Positions 59,826-64,000 of a stretch of 64,000 bases of DNA are shown here, piece after piece. A program made the position numbers and the translations under genes. The first letter of the stretch is position 1; every line of letters begins with the position of its first letter. The DNA lies in the NCBI GenBank assembly GCA_045586385.1, contig JAZNAE010000033.1, positions 1-64,000 on the forward strand, in the 5' to 3' direction. The notes beneath the pieces are model-generated. The model made no database searches and was not told where the DNA came from. It saw only the letters and a list, made by a program, of their open reading frames with translations. Source of the stretch: Suilimivivens sp045586385 (GTDB lineage: Bacteria; Bacillota; Clostridia; Lachnospirales; Lachnospiraceae).

Positions 59826-62507
59826 ATGACAGCAGGATTTATAAACAGTAGCATGATGCAGATGGAAACATCGTCGCTGGTACAAAGTTTGGTAGAAGGT
59901 AAAGAACTTGAAAAGTGGCAGCGGTGCTTTTGTGATGTCATCAATATTTATGCCTGTTGTGTAGACGCAAGAGGCACTTTGCTGACACAGCTTTACGGCA
60001 AGTCAGAGGAAGTGGAAAAGATAAAGAAAGCAATTGACAGAGAGCAGTTGCAGGATATGTTATTTCGGGTATCTGAAAGTACATTGGAGGATCAGGCTGT
60101 CGAGGAGACAGCCTACTCCAATTTCCGTATGGGCGTGATATCTGTAAAAGTGAGTGGTAAGCCAATTATTAATTGGCTTATTTTTGGTGTTATTTCAGAC
60201 GCGGTAAAGGATTCAGATGACAGTTTATGGCTGTCTGACATGGAATGTACAATACAGGAAAAAGAGTTTTATAAGACTATAGATGTGTTGCGTGATATAT
60301 CGGAAGAAATGATCCGTTATAAATGTTCTGCCATGGATGCGCAGGCAGAAACAAGAAGAAGCAGATTTTCTGAAATAGAAACAAAAGCGGTGCTTGAGAG
60401 AACAGAGACACTGGCAGAAATTGTCCAGTTACTTGAAAGTGACGATTCAGTTGAAGCCATTATGCAGAAACTGTTAAAAAGTGTAGGCGAATATTTGGGA
60501 ATCAGTACGGCAACCGTATTTCGTCCACATAAAGACAGGGAAGCGATAGATGTGTTGGCAATCTGGTGTGCGGAAGGAGTACCCAGAACTGTGGACAGCA
60601 ATGCGAATCAAAACATTCCGTTTTTTGTGCGCACGGATAAGACATTAATTATTTCCGGCAATGCCATGCTAAAAGACGAAGAAAAGAAGGAACTTGACAA
60701 GCTTGGCATTAAGTCCATTATTGTAATTCCCGTTCTGATTAACGGAGCTGTTAATATGTATGCCACCTTTGCTGAAATGAGTAGTATACGGGAATGGCAG
60801 GTTGAAGAAATCAAATTTGTAAATGATGCCGTTAAAATTTTGCAGAGCATTATGACAAGGCGTATACAGAAAAATTCACTGGCTGGTTCATATGCTTCTT
60901 TGGAGATTGTGCTGGATAATGTAGGATGTGCGGTATATGTACAGAGTATAGAAAGTAAAAACACGTTGTTTGCAAATTATATTATGCGGCATACTTTCGA
61001 GGAAGAATTGAAAGACGGCAGTATACGGCATCTGTTAGAAAGTGAAAAAGAAGAAGCAAGTAATGTCAGGGAAATGTTCGTTGAGAAAAATGAACGTTGG
61101 TATGAAGTCTATTCTACGGTTATTAAATGGGTAGACGGCAGTCTTGTCAAATTATATGCACTATACGATATTACAGAAAAGAAATTATATCAGAAAAGGA
61201 TAGAGCAACAGGCATATACAGATTTCCTGACAGGTCTGTATAATCGTATGTGCTGTGAAAGAGATCTTGCAAAGTATGTGGATGAAGCATATAGGAAGAA
61301 GGTACGGGGAGCACTGCTCTATCTTGATTTGGATGACTTTAAACATATCAACGATGCACTTGGGCATCAGTATGGGGATGCACTATTAAAATCTATTTCA
61401 AGCAGTCTTGGGCAAATACAGGGAATACAGCGTACCTGTTACCGGATGGGTGGAGATGAGTTTGTAATTGTGATTCCGCCGAAGGAATATGAAAATGTGG
61501 GAAGTATTGTGGAAGCCATAAAAGCTGTTTTTGCGAAGCCATGGTTTTTGAAGGATGCAGATTATTATTGTACCATGAGTATGGGGATGGTAGTTTTTCC
61601 GGATGCGGGAAGTGAGGTCCACGACTTAATCAAGAAAGCTGACATTGCCATGTATGAGGCAAAGAAGCACGGTAAAAACCGTGTCGCCCAGTATTCCGAC
61701 AGTATTGAGTCTAAGTCAGGAAAACGGCTTGACATGGAAAAGAATATGCGTGATGCAACCGTGACGGGATATAGGGAGTTTGAAGTATACTTCCAGCCTA
61801 TTATTGATCTGCAGAAGGAAGGAATGCCCTGTACCGGTGCAGAAGCACTTATCAGATGGAACAGTACAGAACTGGGATTTATCCCGCCTTCAGAGTTTAT
61901 TCCGCTGGCAGAATATTTGGGACTGATTAACCCGATTGGTAACTACGTGCTGAAGGAAGCTTGTAATCATTGCAAAAAGTGGAATGACAATGGATACCCT
62001 GATTATAAGGTAAATGTGAATCTGTCTGTGGTGCAATTATTGCAGACAGACATTGTGGAGATTGTGGAGAAAACAATTAATGAAGTCGGAATATCTCCTC
62101 ATAATCTGACATTAGAGGTAACGGAAAGCCTTGCCATCAATGATATGGAAAGAATGAAGGAGATTTTAAACAGCATTAAAAAGCTGGGAGTGAGAATTGC
62201 TCTTGATGATTTCGGGACAGGTTATTCGTCCTTAAACCATATCAGAGAAATTCCTTTTGACGTGATTAAAGTAGATCAAAGTTTTATCAAGGATTTGGAA
62301 AAGGATGACTATGCAAAGTCATTTATTAAAATGGTGGCTGAACTGGCAGAAGCGATTGGCGTGAATTTATGCGTGGAGGGCGTAGAAACCCAAAATCAAT
62401 ATGAGATATTAGCCGATATGCGTGTGAATCTTGTACAAGGTTTTTATTTTGATAGACCGATGCAATTGGAAGCATTTGAAGAAAAATATGCACCAATGTT
62501 AAAATAG
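59826..62507 (+). CDS. PocR-like/GAF/GGDEF/EAL cyclic-di-GMP protein
   Basis: An 893-residue soluble signalling protein. The N-terminus (RCFCDVINIYACCVDARGTL, about 36-55) looks like a PocR sensory domain; a GAF domain follows (about 195-345), then a PAS-like segment (355-455). The GGDEF domain (460-620) keeps GGDEF near 542 and is probably an active cyclase. The EAL domain (635-890) keeps EALIRW near 673 and LDDFGTGYSSL, so it could also degrade cyclic-di-GMP. No membrane segment is seen. It follows guaB by 16 bp with AAAGGAG. Confidence 0.92.
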   Translation: MTAGFINSSMMQMETSSLVQSLVEGKELEKWQRCFCDVINIYACCVDARGTLLTQLYGKSEEVEKIKKAIDREQLQDMLFRVSESTLEDQAVEETAYSNFRMGVISVKVSGKPIINWLIFGVISDAVKDSDDSLWLSDMECTIQEKEFYKTIDVLRDISEEMIRYKCSAMDAQAETRRSRFSEIETKAVLERTETLAEIVQLLESDDSVEAIMQKLLKSVGEYLGISTATVFRPHKDREAIDVLAIWCAEGVPRTVDSNANQNIPFFVRTDKTLIISGNAMLKDEEKKELDKLGIKSIIVIPVLINGAVNMYATFAEMSSIREWQVEEIKFVNDAVKILQSIMTRRIQKNSLAGSYASLEIVLDNVGCAVYVQSIESKNTLFANYIMRHTFEEELKDGSIRHLLESEKEEASNVREMFVEKNERWYEVYSTVIKWVDGSLVKLYALYDITEKKLYQKRIEQQAYTDFLTGLYNRMCCERDLAKYVDEAYRKKVRGALLYLDLDDFKHINDALGHQYGDALLKSISSSLGQIQGIQRTCYRMGGDEFVIVIPPKEYENVGSIVEAIKAVFAKPWFLKDADYYCTMSMGMVVFPDAGSEVHDLIKKADIAMYEAKKHGKNRVAQYSDSIESKSGKRLDMEKNMRDATVTGYREFEVYFQPIIDLQKEGMPCTGAEALIRWNSTELGFIPPSEFIPLAEYLGLINPIGNYVLKEACNHCKKWNDNGYPDYKVNVNLSVVQLLQTDIVEIVEKTINEVGISPHNLTLEVTESLAINDMERMKEILNSIKKLGVRIALDDFGTGYSSLNHIREIPFDVIKVDQSFIKDLEKDDYAKSFIKMVAELAEAIGVNLCVEGVETQNQYEILADMRVNLVQGFYFDRPMQLEAFEEKYAPMLK

Positions 62508-62536
62508 TTGGTAAAAATAACAAAATGTGTTATGAT
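62508..62536 (+). promoter_or_regulatory. Probable glnS promoter
   Basis: TTGGTA (62508-62513, next to the upstream stop codon) and TATGAT (62531-62536) are 17 bp apart. The leader of about 55 bases holds the ribosome site and a hairpin. Confidence 0.55.
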
Positions 62537-62560
62537 TAAAGGTGCATTGACGTAACTTTT

Positions 62561-62596
62561 AGGAGGTAAAGCCGGCAGATAGCCGGTACTGATACA
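62561..62596 (+). promoter_or_regulatory. Ribosome site separated from glnS start by a hairpin
   Basis: A perfect AGGAGG (62561-62566) lies 30 bases before the ATG, much too far for normal initiation. CCGGC-AGATA-GCCGG (62572-62586) folds between them; with it folded, the effective spacer is about 13 bases. No ATG, GTG or TTG start lies nearer. The hairpin may be needed for, or may regulate, glnS translation. Confidence 0.6.
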
Positions 62597-64000
62597 ATGA
62601 GTGAACTGGAAAATATGAATTTGGAAACCTCGCAGGAGAAGGAAGTTGTTTCCAAAAATTTTATTGAGCAGATTATCGACAAGGATTTAGCAGAGGGTGT
62701 GTATGACACCGTCCATACCCGTTTCCCGCCGGAGCCTAACGGTTATCTGCATATCGGACACGCGAAGGCGATACTTGTGAATTACAGTATTGCACAGAAA
62801 TATGACGGCAAGTTCAATATGCGTTTTGACGATACAAACCCCACCAAAGAAGATATCGAGTTTGTGGAGTCCATTAAAGCGGACGTACAGTGGCTTGGAG
62901 CCGATTGGGAAGACAGATTATTCTTTGCATCCGATTATTTTGAAGAGATGTATGAAGGCGCTGTGAAACTGATAAAAAAAGGTAAGGCATATGTGTCTGA
63001 CTTATCGGCAGAACAGATTAAAGAATACAGAGGAAGCTTTACGGAGCCGGGAAAGGAAGACCCTTTCAGCAACCGCTGCGTGGAAGAAAACCTGAAATTA
63101 TTTGAAGAGATGAGAGCCGGCAAGTATGCGGACGGTGAAAAGGTTCTTCGTGCCAGAATCGATATGACATCGTCCAATATCAATATGCGTGACCCGGTTA
63201 TTTATCGTGTGGCACATATGAATCATCACAATACAGGTGATAAATGGTGCATTTATCCCATGTATGATTTTGCTCATCCGATTGAAGATGCAATTGAAGG
63301 TATCACGCATTCTATTTGTACATTGGAATTTGAAGATCACAGACCTTTGTATGACTGGGTTGTAAGAGAATTGGAATATCCGAATCCACCCAAGCAGATT
63401 GAACAGGCGAAGATGTATCTGAAAAATGTAGTGACAGGAAAGCGTTACATCAAGAAACTGGTTCAGGATGGTATTGTAGACGGATGGGATGATCCCAGAT
63501 TAGTTTCCATTTCTGCACTCCGCAGACGTGGATTTACACCGGAGTCTATCAGGATGTTTGTGGAGATGTGTGGTGTTTCCAAGGCAAATTCCATTGCCGA
63601 CTATGCAGCACTTGAGTATTGTATCCGTGAAGATTTGAAGTTAAAGCGTCCCAGAATGATGGCTGTTCTTGATCCCATTAAATTGGTGATTGACAACTAT
63701 CCGGAAGATCAGACAGAGATGCTTGATGTAGCCAACAATCTCGAAAATGAAGAAATGGGAAGCCGTCAGGTTCCTTTTGGAAGAGAATTGTATATTGACA
63801 GGGAAGACTTTATGGAAGAACCGCCTAAGAAATATTTCCGTCTTTTCCCGGGAAATGAAGTTCGTCTTATGAATGCGTATTTTGTGACTTGTACCGGATT
63901 TGAAAAAGATGAGAACGGTAATATAACAACGGTTCACTGTACTTATGACCCTGAAACCAAGTGTGGAACCGGATTTACGGGACGTAAAGTAAAAGGTACT
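62597..64000 (+). CDS. glnS: Glutamine--tRNA ligase, 3'-truncated by window edge
   Basis: The first 468 codons of a class I glutaminyl-tRNA synthetase; the C-terminal anticodon-binding part lies outside the window. VHTRFPPEPNGYLHIGHAKA carries the HIGH motif, FDDTNPTKEDIEFV the ATP/Gln pocket, and VVTGKRYIKKLV occupies the KMSKS position in the degenerate form common in Clostridia. The frame is open to base 64000. ATG 62597 is chosen because it is the first start after AGGAGG, although a hairpin separates them. gatCAB is also present in this window. Confidence 0.93.
   Translation, partial: MSELENMNLETSQEKEVVSKNFIEQIIDKDLAEGVYDTVHTRFPPEPNGYLHIGHAKAILVNYSIAQKYDGKFNMRFDDTNPTKEDIEFVESIKADVQWLGADWEDRLFFASDYFEEMYEGAVKLIKKGKAYVSDLSAEQIKEYRGSFTEPGKEDPFSNRCVEENLKLFEEMRAGKYADGEKVLRARIDMTSSNINMRDPVIYRVAHMNHHNTGDKWCIYPMYDFAHPIEDAIEGITHSICTLEFEDHRPLYDWVVRELEYPNPPKQIEQAKMYLKNVVTGKRYIKKLVQDGIVDGWDDPRLVSISALRRRGFTPESIRMFVEMCGVSKANSIADYAALEYCIREDLKLKRPRMMAVLDPIKLVIDNYPEDQTEMLDVANNLENEEMGSRQVPFGRELYIDREDFMEEPPKKYFRLFPGNEVRLMNAYFVTCTGFEKDENGNITTVHCTYDPETKCGTGFTGRKVKGT

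Noticed and set aside
1..64000. CRISPR arrays, tRNA or rRNA genes, prophage
   Set aside because: No regular spaced repeats, cloverleaf tRNA sequence, rRNA segment or phage structural gene was recognised on reading either strand.

Overview
The window looks like a chromosomal segment of a low-to-medium G+C Clostridia, most likely Lachnospiraceae. This is inferred from gene content and style: strong AGGAGG-type ribosome sites, a leucine T-box, a glycine riboswitch, GatCAB, Hsp33, DUF368 and DUF5685 neighbours, many short tandem genes on one strand, and AT-rich intergenic DNA. No rRNA, tRNA, CRISPR array, transposase or phage gene was found. The species cannot be fixed from the sequence alone.

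Layout. Positions 1-19000 are accessory and regulator-rich: a truncated SDR; a MarR unit with two membrane proteins and a flavodoxin; a phosphatase and an acetyltransferase; two TetR units (one with a CPBP protease, one with a phenylacetate-CoA-ligase-like enzyme); a serine hydrolase behind a short terminated leader; a nitroreductase/SDR/YkgJ/Crp/HD run; a TetR divergent from an MBL/hydrolase/methyltransferase operon; a stand-alone glycyl-radical domain; and a MerR-methyltransferase fusion. Several regulators have palindromic operators that can be read in their own promoters.

Positions 19000-31500 hold a TetM/EF-G-like GTPase fused to a YacP/Rae1-type NYN nuclease, a lipoprotein, a His/Cys-repeat surface protein, a glycosyltransferase, and a housekeeping run (hisC, DUF368, methyltransferase, hslO, nadE). 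A 531-bp imperfect inverted repeat then fills the convergent gap after nadE.

Positions 32000-46000 hold dapF, an ECF sigma factor with its probable anti-sigma partner, and a DUF5684 gene divergent from leuA. leuA sits under a leucine T-box and encodes 2-isopropylmalate synthase with an AraC-type DNA-binding domain fused to its C-terminus. nagA, a micro-protein, DUF5685/DnaJ genes, ybaK, mtnA with a class II aldolase (a probable methylthioribose/deoxyribose salvage pair), and a glycine-riboswitch-controlled AGCS symporter follow.

Positions 46000-64000 hold gatCAB, an XRE-TPR regulator overlapping an ABC exporter, an aspartate-family operon (ACT regulator, hom, apgM-like, lysC), two membrane proteins, guaB, a PocR/GAF/GGDEF/EAL protein, and glnS running off the end.

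The most unusual items are the LeuA-AraC fusion with a direct repeat upstream of its T-box, the translational GTPase-Rae1 fusion, the giant inverted repeat after nadE, and the His/Cys-repeat surface protein behind a leader terminator. Domain calls and coordinates come from reading the sequence by eye; no database search was run.
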